Position numbers and translations under genes: made by a program. This document shows, piece after piece, positions 12,501 to 25,525 of a stretch of DNA of 64,000 nucleotides; position 1 is the first letter of the stretch, and each line of letters starts with the position of its first letter. Origin of the DNA: Himantopus leucocephalus. Its lineage: Eukaryota; Chordata; Aves; Charadriiformes; Recurvirostridae. The stretch is taken from assembly GCA_003993805.1 (NCBI GenBank), contig RSEF01000020.1:8353474-8417473 (forward strand), read 5' to 3'. Below the pieces are notes generated by a model. It saw nothing but the letters and a program-made list of their open reading frames with translations, ran no database searches and was not told the DNA's origin.

Positions 12501-14654
12501 TGTGCCTCTCCCTCCTTGAGCAGCTAAGTTTTTTCCATATTGAACTAGAAAGGGCTAAAATGTGGAAAATATATGCCAGAGCGCAGAATGCAAGACAGTG
12601 GATTCAAGAGTTCCCAGATCCTTGCAAAATCATGGAATTCTACTAAATTACCCAAACACTTGAACCTGAGCTTGTTACTGGCTTGCCCTTACTCCAAGGA
12701 TGAGTCTGAGATTTCACTGAAACCCTTGGGGGAAACGCTGCCTGAGTTCTGTTTAGTTCAGTCTACGATCTTCGATAGCTGGGATGTGTGCATTCAGTTT
12801 TTGTGAACATTTAGATTACCCAAATTATCCACGTCTTTTTCAGACAAAGGAAGATGCTAATAATACGGAGGCTCAGAGCCAGGTGCCTGACAATCAGGCC
12901 AAAGTTGCTGCTTTCTCCCACAATAAAAAAAAAAAAAAAAGCATTAAAACCTTTAAATGGCATCTTTTGTCCCAGTCAGAGTAAGTCCCTTGCGCATGTA
13001 CCAGTGGAAGATATTGCCTTCCAAATACACACAGGAGGTGATGGGAATTTTGTTATGGCCCAATGATGCAGAAAGAAACTGGCAGTGAGATTTAACAAGG
13101 TCACTTCAAGGCATGGAAACCTCTGTAAAATATGCTCATTCCCCACATCGTATGAAAACAGGGCCGGGGAGGTGAGGCATAAACCTTTCACTTAGAGGAA
13201 ATGATGATTTGTGATTAATTTCCAAAAGAAGGAAATCCTTTTTTAATCAAAATTATTTATAGGGTTAATCCGAAGGCACTATTTGCTCGCCAGCTCCCTG
13301 CTCGCCAGCACAGAAACCGAGGCAAGGAGAAGATGGATGGGGTTTGTCCATGGGATTTGAATCACCTCTGTGCAGGAGGGCCTGTAGTCAAGGATACCTG
13401 TATTATTTATGGCCAAGGTTTTCAAAAGGGAATAGCTGATCTTGGATCCCTTGGGTTTGGCTGCCCAGTGTGTGGTACCACCCTCCCTGAAAAATGGCCT
13501 TTAGAAATCCTATTTCCCACCAGGAGCCTTTGGGAATTTGTAAGGTTTGTTGTATCTGGTGCTTGTTGCTGGAGCTAGACGAGCTGAAACCCAGGATTTC
13601 CCCATTTAACGCTGCTGGGTAGGAACTGCGCAGCGCTGGACCCAGCGAGGAGCGGAGGAGCGTGCAAACTGAGGTGATGCCCCCCCTTCCCCCAGATTCC
13701 ATAGAGCAAAGGGGTTTAAAGAAATGGGTTTTTCTGGTTGCTGCGTGGATGTTTGGGAACGCATGGTTGCAGTGTGTGACGGAGTGATGCTGGTTTTACG
13801 CTGATTAGGACTGATTGCCCTTCTGCTACCCTATTTTCAGCTGTGGGAAGGAGCGGTGCTCAGTGCTGCGCAGGACCTGGCTGTCAGGATGTAACCCATG
13901 CTTCAGCTTTAATTTGATCTCACATCTGCTGTTTATTGAATTAAGGCTGGATGGTTCCCCGGAATGAACACTACAGATTTTTATAGCATGTCACAGGTGC
14001 TCAGGTGCTGCAATGAGGGTCAGGACACCAAAAGCAAGGCAAGCAAATCATACAGGAGTCCAGACACCCAGTGGAAAATACGGTGGGGTTTGTCATTCGA
14101 AAAGACTGACAACTGTTGAGGAAGAGAGGAGACAAGAAAAGACAAGTTGAGTTTGGTACTACCCTGATGTTATTTATAATCTCACTACAGACCTAATTTC
14201 TCTTGTGGCTTTAATCCTCCCCATTTTCAACCAGCAATCTATTATATCGGAAGATATTTGAGATGCTTCGGGAGTAGGGAAATTATTATACATAAAATAT
14301 GTAGCTAGTATTATTAGAACAGACTTTGATTAATTTTGCAGCCGGTAAAATTACCCCTGCCTGAAAAAGAAATCCATTTGCTATCCGTGTGGAAGTAATT
14401 GTGTTAATATCAAAGCTAGTTTTAAAATGAAACTGAGAGGGCTCTACTCCACATCTCCCGTGTGAGGAATCGGGGATGAGAGATGAAGGGCTGGAGTGAT
14501 AACTCCTTGATAACACAAGGAATTTTCCTTTCCTCCACAAAAAGTCTTCATGACTTCAACAGAGTTATTTGTGGTGTATTTAAGGTACATTCAAGTATAT
14601 TGATGTATTCAAGTAACCTCTTGCCTCAGTCTCACCTTTGATTTGCATGTTGCC

Positions 14655-14755
14655 TATGGGCAGAGACTAATATTTGTATTTGTACGACGTGTTTGTACAG
14701 CACCGAGCACAGCAGAGCCCTGTTCTCATGGGCAGGTTCATCAGCCCAATAACTG
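14655..14755 (+). repeat. Possible old SINE/LINE tail fragment
   Basis: The run GGGCAGAGACTAATATTTGT followed by TTTGTACAGCACCGAGCACA resembles the 3' part of ancient amniote interspersed repeats (GGGCAGGGACT then TTTGTACAGCGCCTAGCACA). The match is recalled, diverged and partial, so the family is uncertain. Confidence 0.4.
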
Positions 14756-15049
14756 TCGACAGCAAAGCTACATGCCCAGGCCAGAAATCTCTCTCAGGCT
14801 AATTACGCCGTTAGTCTAGGGGAGTGATTTTGAAAAGCACTTGGACAAGATTGAAAAGACAGCTTTCATTAATTAAGAACTGTGTTGGGCTTCAGGTGCT
14901 ATAAAGATCCCAGATGGCCCCAGATCCACCACCTCTGGCTGCAGCTGGGCTCTGGATCTCCCCCTTTATTTCTCAGGCTAAAAGTTTTCCTCCCTGCAGC
15001 CTGTTTGCTGGAGTGCACAGATTCTCTCCTCCTCCTAAGCAGGAGGTGG

Positions 15050-15561
15050 GCAGGTCTAACTACATTAAATATGCAAACATACTGGGCTCCCGCTCTGCTC
15101 CGGCGAGGGCTGGCGTGGGCATCGGTGGCCCATCGGCAGCAAAATCCGAGCAAAGGCTGCCCAAAGGGCTGGGGGAAGGGTGAAAGCAGCAGCAGCAGCA
15201 GCAGCAACAAATAAACCCAGCAGCCAAACCGTCCCATCGGCAAAGGGAGAGGAGCCCGCAGGAGAGCCCAGGCAGGCTGTGCCATTCGGGTCTCTTTACA
15301 GGAGCTTTCTGCAGCCCTCACGCATCTCCTGCGAGTGTATGTGCATCTGTGTCCCAGGGAAGAGCATCCTTCTGGGAGGAAGAGCTGGGAATCAGTCAGA
15401 AGAGAAAAGAAAAAAAAAAATTAACAAACGATACTCCCTTCCCAGAGACAGGTGAGAGGGAGAGAGTTTAGGGGAATGAAGCTGGAGGATCCAGAGACTC
15501 GGAGAGGAAAAGTTGCCCTGACGGGAGACTCTGCGTACTAGAGCCTGAGCTCTGCTCCACA
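15050..15561 (+). promoter_or_regulatory. CHRNA4: Putative CHRNA4 promoter and 5'UTR region
   Basis: This is the sequence immediately 5' of the CHRNA4 start codon. It is more GC- and purine-rich than the upstream flank and holds a CAG repeat (15185-15205) and an A-rich tract (about 15410-15420). No convincing TATA box at a sensible distance is visible, which fits a TATA-less neuronal promoter. The transcription start cannot be placed from sequence alone, so the limits are nominal. Confidence 0.35.
15185..15205 (+). repeat. (AGC)7 microsatellite upstream of CHRNA4
   Basis: Seven uninterrupted AGC units, followed by AACAA. It lies about 360 bases before the start codon, inside the likely promoter or 5'UTR, so its length could vary between individuals. 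Confidence 0.9.
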
Positions 15562-15622
15562 ATGGGATTTCTCGTGTCTCAAGGAAACCTCCTCCTCCTG
15601 CTGTGTGCCGGCGTCTTCCCCG
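15562..15622 (+). CDS. CHRNA4: CHRNA4 coding exon 1 (signal peptide)
   Basis: The ATG sits in a strong Kozak context (A at -3, G at +4). The 61 nt encode MGFLVSQGNLLLLLCAGVFP and the first base of an Ala codon, a typical Leu-rich signal peptide that directs the subunit into the ER. The exon ends at a consensus donor (G|GTAAGT, GT at 15623-15624), and phase 1 matches the start of exon 2. The 5'UTR is upstream, but its start cannot be fixed from sequence alone. Confidence 0.95.
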
Positions 15623-17127
<1,505 letters not shown>

Positions 17128-19021
17128 TGATCCAGGGTTGGGTTGGGAAGACTTCCCCTCAGCAGAGAAGGGTTATCACACAGACAGCTCTGCTGGAATG
17201 AGGGGGGACTCATGTGAGTAGCTGGTCATCAAAGAGGATCCTTTATTCTTCATTTACTATAGGCAAAATGCCAAATTCCTTATCAAAATCCGTCGGACTG
17301 ATCACAGCAGAGCAGTGGAGCAACTGGTATCAATGCCAGAGAGTCCAGGCTAAGGAAAAAAACAAATTGCTGATTTGGAATTTGAGCCATAATTATTAAC
17401 ACTGATTTACACAACCTAATAGGAACAGTGGTTTGTGCATCTCTGGAAGATAGCTTGCCGGAAGCGCTTTCTGCAAATGAAAGTTTTGAGGGTTATTAGC
17501 TAATCTGGCAGCTATTAACAAGAAATTTTTTTCTGAATGTTTGCTCAAATAGAAGCTACACGTGTGCAAATTGCACATACTATGTACAAAACGGAGCAAT
17601 TTGCACTCCGGACTGATGCGCACTGAAATGCTATTTAAAGGATTACTCTATCACAGTGTGGTGTGGTCAAGTGTTGAATCCAAAGGAGATCCCTGCAGGG
17701 CTGCAGATGTTAAGCACACACAGAGGCTTTCTAGCTTGTGCAGATCTTGCTTCCACATGCTTCTCTCTCCTGTCCCTGTTTGCACGCAACACTTCCCAGG
17801 ACAGTGTGTCCGGGCAGATGGACATCTCTTGAACGCCTCTCATCAGCCTTGGTTTCGGAGGCTCTCTGTCACTTTTTACTGTATTCATGTGGCAGAGTAA
17901 AAGGGGCGGTAATGGAAAGTAGACATGAAGACATTACTGGTGTGGGACAATCATAACACTCCACAACATTTTATATTTTGAGATAGGAGTTTTGAGATGC
18001 AGAGGGAACAGAGCCGGGGTGGTGCAGGAGGTGGGCAATCAAGGACACCAGTTGCTAGAGAGCAGCATCTCCTTGTGCAGAAGCCATCAGCTTCCAGCTT
18101 TGCAGCACAGGAATGGTCTTCCATTCCCCTCCTCTCTCTTACGTCAGCCTGAGGGATCCAGGGCTGTTTGCAGTTGCTAATGTTGAAGTTGTACAGTTCT
18201 TATCTGAATAATTGATAAGACTAAAGATGAGACATTAGTGTCTGTGGAGGCATGAGAGAGACTTTCCATTATGCAGCTGCTGAATCGTGGAAGGGTGGGA
18301 TCGATGCACCTGCTTCGTAGTGCTTTTCCCAGTTTACTTAAGAATTAATCTTCTTAAAATCCTGTCAGTGGTTAGAAGTGCAACTTGCAGGCAGTTCCGT
18401 GCTGGGGCCGGTGGGTACGGCTGGAGGAGAGCTCTCATCCCCTCCTGCCCCGGTCTGTGTGGTTGGGGACTGCTGACACCCCCTGCCACCACCACAGCAC
18501 TTCGACTGCCTCTCCTTCTTCCTGACAGTGACACTGTTTTGGTGCAAACCCCTCTGCAATTGCTAGACCCGACGTTCAGCTCCCAACGACAAGAAGTCTG
18601 AAAGAGAAATCAGAGCCGTATTCAAACTCCAGCTCCTGCTGACAAAAGGGGGCGGGGGGGGGAACAAAAATCGATGTGGAACTCAACATCTCTGCCTGTC
18701 CTTACCTCACCCTGGTGTGCTAAGGGTTTTCTGAGCCCAGAAAGAAGTGGTAAGGGATCAAGCATGTGTCCAGGAGCAGGCACCGAGGAACACGTTTGGG
18801 CTCCTAAGCCCGTGTCTCCGCAGGACCTCACGTGCTGCGTTCACCTCGAGAAGAGAGGCCGGGCAGTGCAACACCACCATCAGCTCAGAGTCACCCGCCG
18901 TCCTCCGGGCTGGCTCCACGCAGGAGAAGTCAGTGATGCAGACGGAGGAGGCAATCAGTCACTAGCACACTGTGAGATAAACCCAGGGGACTGGCTTTAT
19001 CTTTTAGTCTTTAGTCTTTTT

Positions 19022-19202
19022 AGTCTGGAGAAAAGAAGGCTGAGGGGGGATCTTATNNNNNNNNNNNNNNNNNNNNNNNNNNNNNNNNNNNNNNNNNNNN
19101 NNNNNNNNNNNNNNNNNNNNNNNNNNNNNNNNNNNNNNNNNNNNNNNNNNNNNNNNTCCAGAGGGCCCTTCCAGCCCTGACCGGTCTGGGATTCTGTGAC
19201 TG
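19022..19202 (+). mobile_element. CR1 LINE fragment, interior hidden by a gap
   Basis: Left of the gap, AGTCTGGAGAAAAGAAGGCT GAGGGG-type sequence (19022-19056) matches the conserved CR1 3' region. Right of the gap, CCCTTCCAGCCCTGACC followed by GGATTCTGTGACTG (19157-19202) matches the CR1 3' terminus. Both are on the + strand in the right order, so the 100-N run replaces the middle of one element whose true length is unknown. It is a dead 3' fragment with no reverse transcriptase frame. Confidence 0.8.
19057..19156. other. Assembly gap (100 N) inside a CR1 element
   Basis: Exactly 100 N. The flanks are the two ends of a CR1 3' region, so a repeat probably broke the assembly here. Confidence 0.95.
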
Positions 19203-20628
19203 GAGTCATGCTTCGCTTGGGTCAGGATGATGACAGAGCCCTCAGGTGTAGCGATGGGCAGGAGTTTCCACCAAGGGTCTGCACCCAGCCAGGGAGGAAA
19301 ATTCCAGTAGAGAGTAGCACCTGCAGAACTGGGATCCCCAGTGCAGGGACTATAGTGGAGGTCCTCGGATGTTTGAATTACAAAGAGGTAGGAGAAGCAG
19401 ATGCTCAAGGGCATGTCCAGGGCATGGCAGCCTCCTCCGGTGGCATTCCTGATCTCTCACCTGCAACCAAGGAAGCAGCTGCATTTTTTCCTTTCTTTGT
19501 TGCTCATTTGAATGTTTTGTATTATTCCTTCTTCCATGTGCTTCTGGTCCCTAATGCGCAGACGAGGGTATCTCTGATCAGGTTTTACACTTGATGCCAC
19601 AACAGCAATGAGGAGGCTGAGCAAGGGGAAGGCATATCTCTGCCATGAATCTCCTGGCTTTTAATGTTCACAATTAATGCTGAACTGCCACAGGAGCGAG
19701 GTTAATGATGAGCAGTTTGCTTCCAAATGAGCCCTGTCAATTGAGCCGGTTTTGATGCCAGACCAAAGGAAGAGAGAAAAGAAGCAAACACACAAATAAG
19801 CTCGGAGCTTTGGTGTGACACTTAGACCAGGACTAGGCTCTGCCCCACCTAATTGGTCTTAGTTATTTACATAGGGGTTGTAACCAGTGTGCAAGGCAAG
19901 CAGCAAGCAGTAATTAATTCTACTACACTACCGCCAGCATTTTATATGCCTTACGTTATTTAAAAGTATATATATAGTTCTACCTTTCCATACTATTTGT
20001 ACTTAGAGTTGGGAAAAAGTCTACCAACTGGCAGCATGGGTACACACCAGGCAGTCCAAAGGTTACGTGTCAGCAGAGTAGCTTGGGTTTGTTCAGAAAA
20101 GCCACTCCATAGTGCTCAAAGTTCATGTATGTGGGAGAAGGAGAAACACTGCTGAGATTCGTGTTTCCAGACCTGTGTTCACAGACAACGTTTCACAGTA
20201 GAAGTACTAAACACTACTTGCAGATGAAGCTGAGCGTTGTAACCCATGCACACATGTGCAAGTAAGGAGATATACACCACCACCCCCCTTCCTCCAGTGG
20301 TCAGGTCAAAGCCTGTGGAGCCCTTCCCTCCACCTCTCCTGTCATCCTAGGCTGAATCCATCAGCACCGAGGAAAATGCCAATAAATTCAAGTCCGTCTG
20401 CCCACAAGATTGCTTAGGTGCGGGCTCAGCTGTTCAGTGGTATCAGGCAGCTGTGCCCTGTCCCATGTTAAATGACAGAAACATCTGCTTTTTATTTCCA
20501 TGGTGGAACTTACATTTATTGCAGAAGTGATTCATAATTACAGAAGTGAAGTACAATTAAGAGAAATTTAATTAGTCCTTGGGCCACTTTATCTGCTTCT
20601 ATAACCAATATCTGATCTTCCATTTCAG

Positions 20629-20673
20629 GATGAGAAAAATCAAATGATGACCACAAACGTGTGGGTGAAGCAG
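20629..20673 (+). CDS. CHRNA4: CHRNA4 coding exon 3 (45-nt exon of the extracellular domain)
   Basis: The acceptor is CATTTCAG and the donor is CAG|GTGGGT. The 45 nt encode DEKNQMMTTNVWVKQ (residues 72-86), the conserved beta1-beta2 region of nicotinic subunits. Both ends are phase 0. A small exon of this size at this position is characteristic of nicotinic receptor genes. Confidence 0.97.
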
Positions 20674-20744
20674 GTGGGTGCACCAAAATATGTGCTCTTC
20701 CATGTTCCTTTTTGGTTTTGCAATCTGAATTCTCCTACCTTTAA

Positions 20745-20873
<129 letters not shown>

Positions 20874-23800
20874 TGAGTGCGAGCACTGTGGCCAGAGGGC
20901 AAACCTCTCCTTGCAAATCTTCTCTGCCTATGGTGCCAAGGTGCTTCTTGCAGGTGTTCCTCCTTATTTTGTTTGTTCTCTGTGGTTGAATTCCATGTAG
21001 TTTCTCATAATATCTGTCCCAGACGTGCCTTAAATGACATGACTAACATTCATCACACAGGCTTTGTTCTCCTAATGATCCTTTCTCTGGACAGCAAGTT
21101 TTGTGTGGGATGTGGGTATTGCTTTCTCTTCATGTGTCAGATACCAAATTAGGCTGAATTTGAGCTTTCAGTCCTCTCCAGTTTCATTTCACCGAGGAGC
21201 TCTCCCCTGATTCATCACCATCAGCTGGAAAAGCCAGTAGCTGAGGATGGGCTTAATACGCTGAAACACGTCAGACCGGCGTGCCTACAAATACAGGTTT
21301 CAGGTCAGCCCAATACCATTTTAGAGTTATTTTTAATAGATATTTGTTCCTGATCCCAAATGCTTGAAATCTGTCTCTTGCATGGACGCTTCTGAGGGAG
21401 CAGGTGGTCGTTTCCTTTCTTTCCTTTGGAGCCTGTTGATATTATTGGAAAGATTGTCCAAGTGCCAAGACTGTTTTCTCCTTAGCTTATCGTACCACAG
21501 CTCTCCAGTCTCCTGGGATGTAGGATATCCCACTCTCCCTCTCCAGCACAGGCTCCAGAGAAAACACTTGCTGCAAGCATCAAACAAAAACATCTTTGTA
21601 TGTGGCTTACACTCGGGGAAAATGCACAACAGACGCCAGGCTCATTTTTAATAAACACTTGCCTGGTTCTAGTTTGATAGGATTTTGCTTTTGTTTTCCA
21701 AAAATATGACAGAGAGACGAATCTCTCCGGGTGATTGTGAGCTTTGGAGACTATGGAAATTGTTATCTTTCCCATTAGCTTGTCTCTGATCCTCAGTGGT
21801 GTGGAGTGATTGCAAACCTCTTGGAAATCACTGCATCCTCACATAGCACCTTTCAGAGATTAGACCAATGGAAATGACTAATTCAGAGGCACTTGGACCT
21901 TCGTGTCCTACAGGGACACACTCTGAGCGTGAACATTATGTTACAAGTGCCTCACATTGCAGCCAAGAAAGGTGTTCACAGCTTCCACTGGAAAAAAATA
22001 AATGTCCCTGTCCTTCTCATTGATTAATTAATGACAATGGTAAGGATTGTTATTTCTGGAGCTTCTGGTGGTTATTGTGGTGGACCATAGGGCCAAAGGA
22101 AACAGTGCTACACAAATCTACATCGTCTATGGGACCTTTGTGGTCCAAGCCATCCATTTGCTGGAACTGCTGGTACACAAGATCCTGTTGTGTCATCTCT
22201 ACATCTGCTCCCTTGGCTCACCACGCTCACCGTGGCTGACGAGCATGGTCCACACAAGTAGGGACTTGCACTAAAGAAGGACGCCTCAGTCTCCCTTTGT
22301 GCACCGGAAATTTTGCGACTTCATTCTGGAAGCAACCCCCAGAGGTGAATGGGCACCCAGACCTCTGAGCTGGGTAGCCTTTGGCTTCTGCCCCTTGCAG
22401 GCTCTGCCCCTCTGCCCTGCTCTCCTAGTTCACCGCCACTATCACTTGAGCAACTACAGGGTCTCCAGGGAGCAGCTGCCTGGCTGGTGGCTGCAGCAGC
22501 TATTCTAGAACGTTCTCCTTACCCTCTTCTGGGCTGTGAGTCTTTCAGCCTTGCCCATGTTATTGCCTGACTCAGTCTGATTGCAGGGAGGTATGGCAGA
22601 TAGCAACTCTGACTGCATTGGTGACCTGCTACCACGCGGGGAGGTCTGGTGCCCCAGCTACCTAAATCCAAGCTACCTCTCTCCCTTTATCCACACTTAC
22701 CATTAATAATCATGCATTCCTCTGTTGGTTGTCATGAGTCTATCATGCATTTTTAATTGGTTACTTTATCCATGAATTAAACATGGATGTAGGCGCCAAC
22801 CACTAGCCAGTCAGTAATGGTTTGCCATTAATTCTGTCTCTCTTTACTGCTATATTTGCCCATGCTCTTTCATACAGTCTTGTGTAGACTGTTTTCTACC
22901 CTGGGATATACTTCTCTCATCTGTCTAACCTCCTATCAGACACATCCGAAGCTGCAGACATTATCTTAGTTGCCCTGCTCTAACAATCAGTTTGCATGGG
23001 CTTTAGGGGTGGCAGGGCAAGGCGGGGCAAATGCAGTAGCGTGACGGGACACCAAGGTTAGGCTCTTCTGCATGTTAGCTCACCAACTGCATAACCAGAC
23101 TCTTTCTCTTTGTGGGCACCTCGGCTAGAAATATTTTAGAAAGAAAGGTTTTTCAAACACAGTCACTAGTCATGGGTGATGCTAACAAGGACTCTGTCTC
23201 ATATTTTACATATATATGTCATATATATATTGTTTAGAAAGAATTTAAAGTACATGCACAGAATTCTGGATGCCTAAGAGCAAGAGAGTTGTGTGCAGAG
23301 ACCAGGGTGGAAGAGAAACAGTGGCCACACTGGCCTTTTGCACTGTTGAGGGTTTTTAATATGAGTTATTTATTGCTTACCACACGCTCTGGCAGAAGTG
23401 TGGTATTTCTGTCTGGGATGACGTCCTTCAGAAAAAAGACTTTCTGGACAGGAGATTATACGAATGCCTCTTTTATTTTCATCTTGGGGTATACATAGAA
23501 ATAGTGAAATTTAAATTGATTTAAGATTTGCATCTTTACGGAAAGCTAACCACTTGTTGTGAGGTTGTTCTCGTATCTAAGCCCATTATTGACAAAACCT
23601 TCCATTTATCCACTCTAGAGGCCCAAATTAAATCAGTAAACTCAGCTGGTTTGGCCTAGAGAGTATATGTAGTTGTCAACATTCATAAGGAATCTAAAAC
23701 CAAATTAATATCCTACAGGGAAATTAATATGCTGTTGAATTTTCAGGCTTGATAAGTTCCAAGACTCTGTATATAGTTTCTACTAGATGTGACAAAACAT

Positions 23801-24633
23801 ATGTCTAACAGAGGAATATGAGTTAATAGTGAAGCAACAAAGCCTTTTCTTCTCTGCCAAGAAGGCCAGCTGTTCCTTATCTGAGGCTGTGAAAGCTCTT
23901 CAGACACCACCAAATCATTTATAAATGAATTATCTAATCCTCTGCATTGACTTATTTTCCCATTCATGAATGGACTTTAAGCACATTTTAGTTTTCCATT
24001 GCATATTTAAATAAAAAAAAAAAAATTTTTTTTTGGTCTAATCAAGGAATAAGCCCTTGGGGCTGCATTTCAATTTTTTTTTTTTTTTTTTTGCTTATCC
24101 GCCACTGTGTTGAGCGATTTGGATCCCGTGCAACATAGAAACTCCAGAGGAGAAAACCCTGAAACTGCTGGTTTGCAGCCAGGTGCTCCAGCTGCTAAAG
24201 GCTGCCCAGAGGAATGCCAGACCATGTCCTTGAGCCTAATGGACAGACAGAGAACTTGAAATGTGAGCTTCCCTGGCTAGTTTTCAACTGGATACTCATG
24301 ATAGCATTTGTCTTCTCTAGCCTGATGTTTATAAAACCTGGGAAGAAGCTACTGGGAACATTCAGGCTTCAAAATTTTCTTTTTTCTTGGTCTTTTCTGG
24401 TGTTAGCTGTTCCAAAAAGAAATCCCTGCCCTAGCCTCCATAGTCACAGAAAAAAAAAAAAAGAATAAAAGACAAGATCATACATGAAGGGAATTCAAAT
24501 ACAAATTTCAGTAATTAGGAGTGGGAAACATCTTGAGGAATTCATCCAGTGGTAATATGGACACAAAGGATTACTGGACTGGGTTAGAAGATCATCTGGC
24601 AGGCGGCTTTTGAAAATCGTGAGAAAGCAAAGA

Positions 24634-24689
24634 GTTCTTTTGAACTACACTATAGCGGCTTGTTCTTTTGAACTATACTATGATGTTTG
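24634..24689 (+). repeat. 28-bp imperfect tandem duplication
   Basis: The units starting GTTCTTTTGAACTA at 24634 and 24662 lie head to tail, with divergence in the second half. Each unit begins with GTTC-TTTT-GAAC, a short inverted repeat. Confidence 0.6.
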
Positions 24690-25406
24690 CAACCACTGAG
24701 ACTTACGGAGTAACACTGGTTTCCTGACTCATCCCAAAACTGTTTGGAGGAGAAATACCAAAATATGCCCTAGTCTAACCTTTAAAATATTGGAAACATT
24801 CTTGACATTTTTCTTATTGTGTGTGTACTTGCACAGATCGTGTCATTTTGCACCAGATTGCACTTATTATAGGTCCATAATCACCACTTCACACTTAAGC
24901 TTTCCTGATTCTTCTGGGAGTTTAAATGACTGTGTTTCTGGAGAGGAATTATATCTTTAGATGCCTTTGAGGTTTGCTGCCAAGCTCGATCCAATAATAC
25001 AGGAATTGATAGAAATCTGTAAGAGGGATCTCTCTCGTGGGCTGCTGCTGTGTTAGCATCCAAGGACTTCTCCTGCCATTATGCTAAGGACAAAGCTGGA
25101 GTTTTGCCTACAAAATGCTGATGAGGATGCTTGGCAAAGGGAAGAGTTGAAGGATAATGCACAAATTTAGCACTGTTAGAGCCTTCTGAGAAACTTGTGC
25201 TTATTTCATCATAGTAGTACAGCTGTTTCGGAGACAGATGCCTGTTTTACTGAGGGACGATCAAAATTTCAGTTACAAATGATTTCTAAATGTCTGAAGC
25301 AAGCAAAAGCTGGGATGGGACCTACAGAAGTACACAGCAGTGCACAGACACCTCTGTCTGCGTACCCAAGATGTACACTTCTGTTTTGTATTCAAGTTGC
25401 CAAGAT

Positions 25407-25525
25407 GTAGGAGATATTTAAAACCCAACTGGACAAGGTCCTGATCCTCTTGTAGCTGGTCCTGCCTTGTGCAGGGAGTTTGAACTAGATCATCTCCAGA
25501 TGTCCCTTCCAACCTGTGAATTGGT
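25407..25525 (+). mobile_element. CR1 LINE 3' fragment
   Basis: GAGATATTTAAAACCCAACT GGACAAGGTCCTG is followed by GAACTAGATCATCTCCAGAT and GTCCCTTCCAACC, the standard order of the CR1 3' end on the + strand. It is truncated at the 5' side, as most CR1 copies are, and carries no protein-coding remnant. Confidence 0.85.

Larger units (their letters stand above)
1..15049. other. 5' flank of CHRNA4, no gene recognised
   Basis: No open frame here resembles a known protein, and no chain of exons with matching splice signals was found on either strand. In human the next gene on this side is KCNQ2; none of its conserved channel sequence is visible, so any such gene lies left of the window. The stretch holds one 100-N gap (219-318), single Ns in homopolymers (1426, 2751, 8423), the duplicated block at 1877-2135, an AT-rich palindromic patch near 9.5 kb, and several clustered TAATTA motifs. 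Confidence 0.6.

Noticed and set aside
1..15000. Search for KCNQ2, expected on this side by synteny
   Set aside because: No channel pore or C-terminal sequence is visible in any frame; the gene or its 3'UTR presumably ends left of the window.
14899..15321. 140-residue - strand open frame with a Leu run opposite the CAG repeat
   Set aside because: The Leu run is just the reverse strand of (AGC)7; the frame overlaps the CHRNA4 promoter and has no other protein-like feature.
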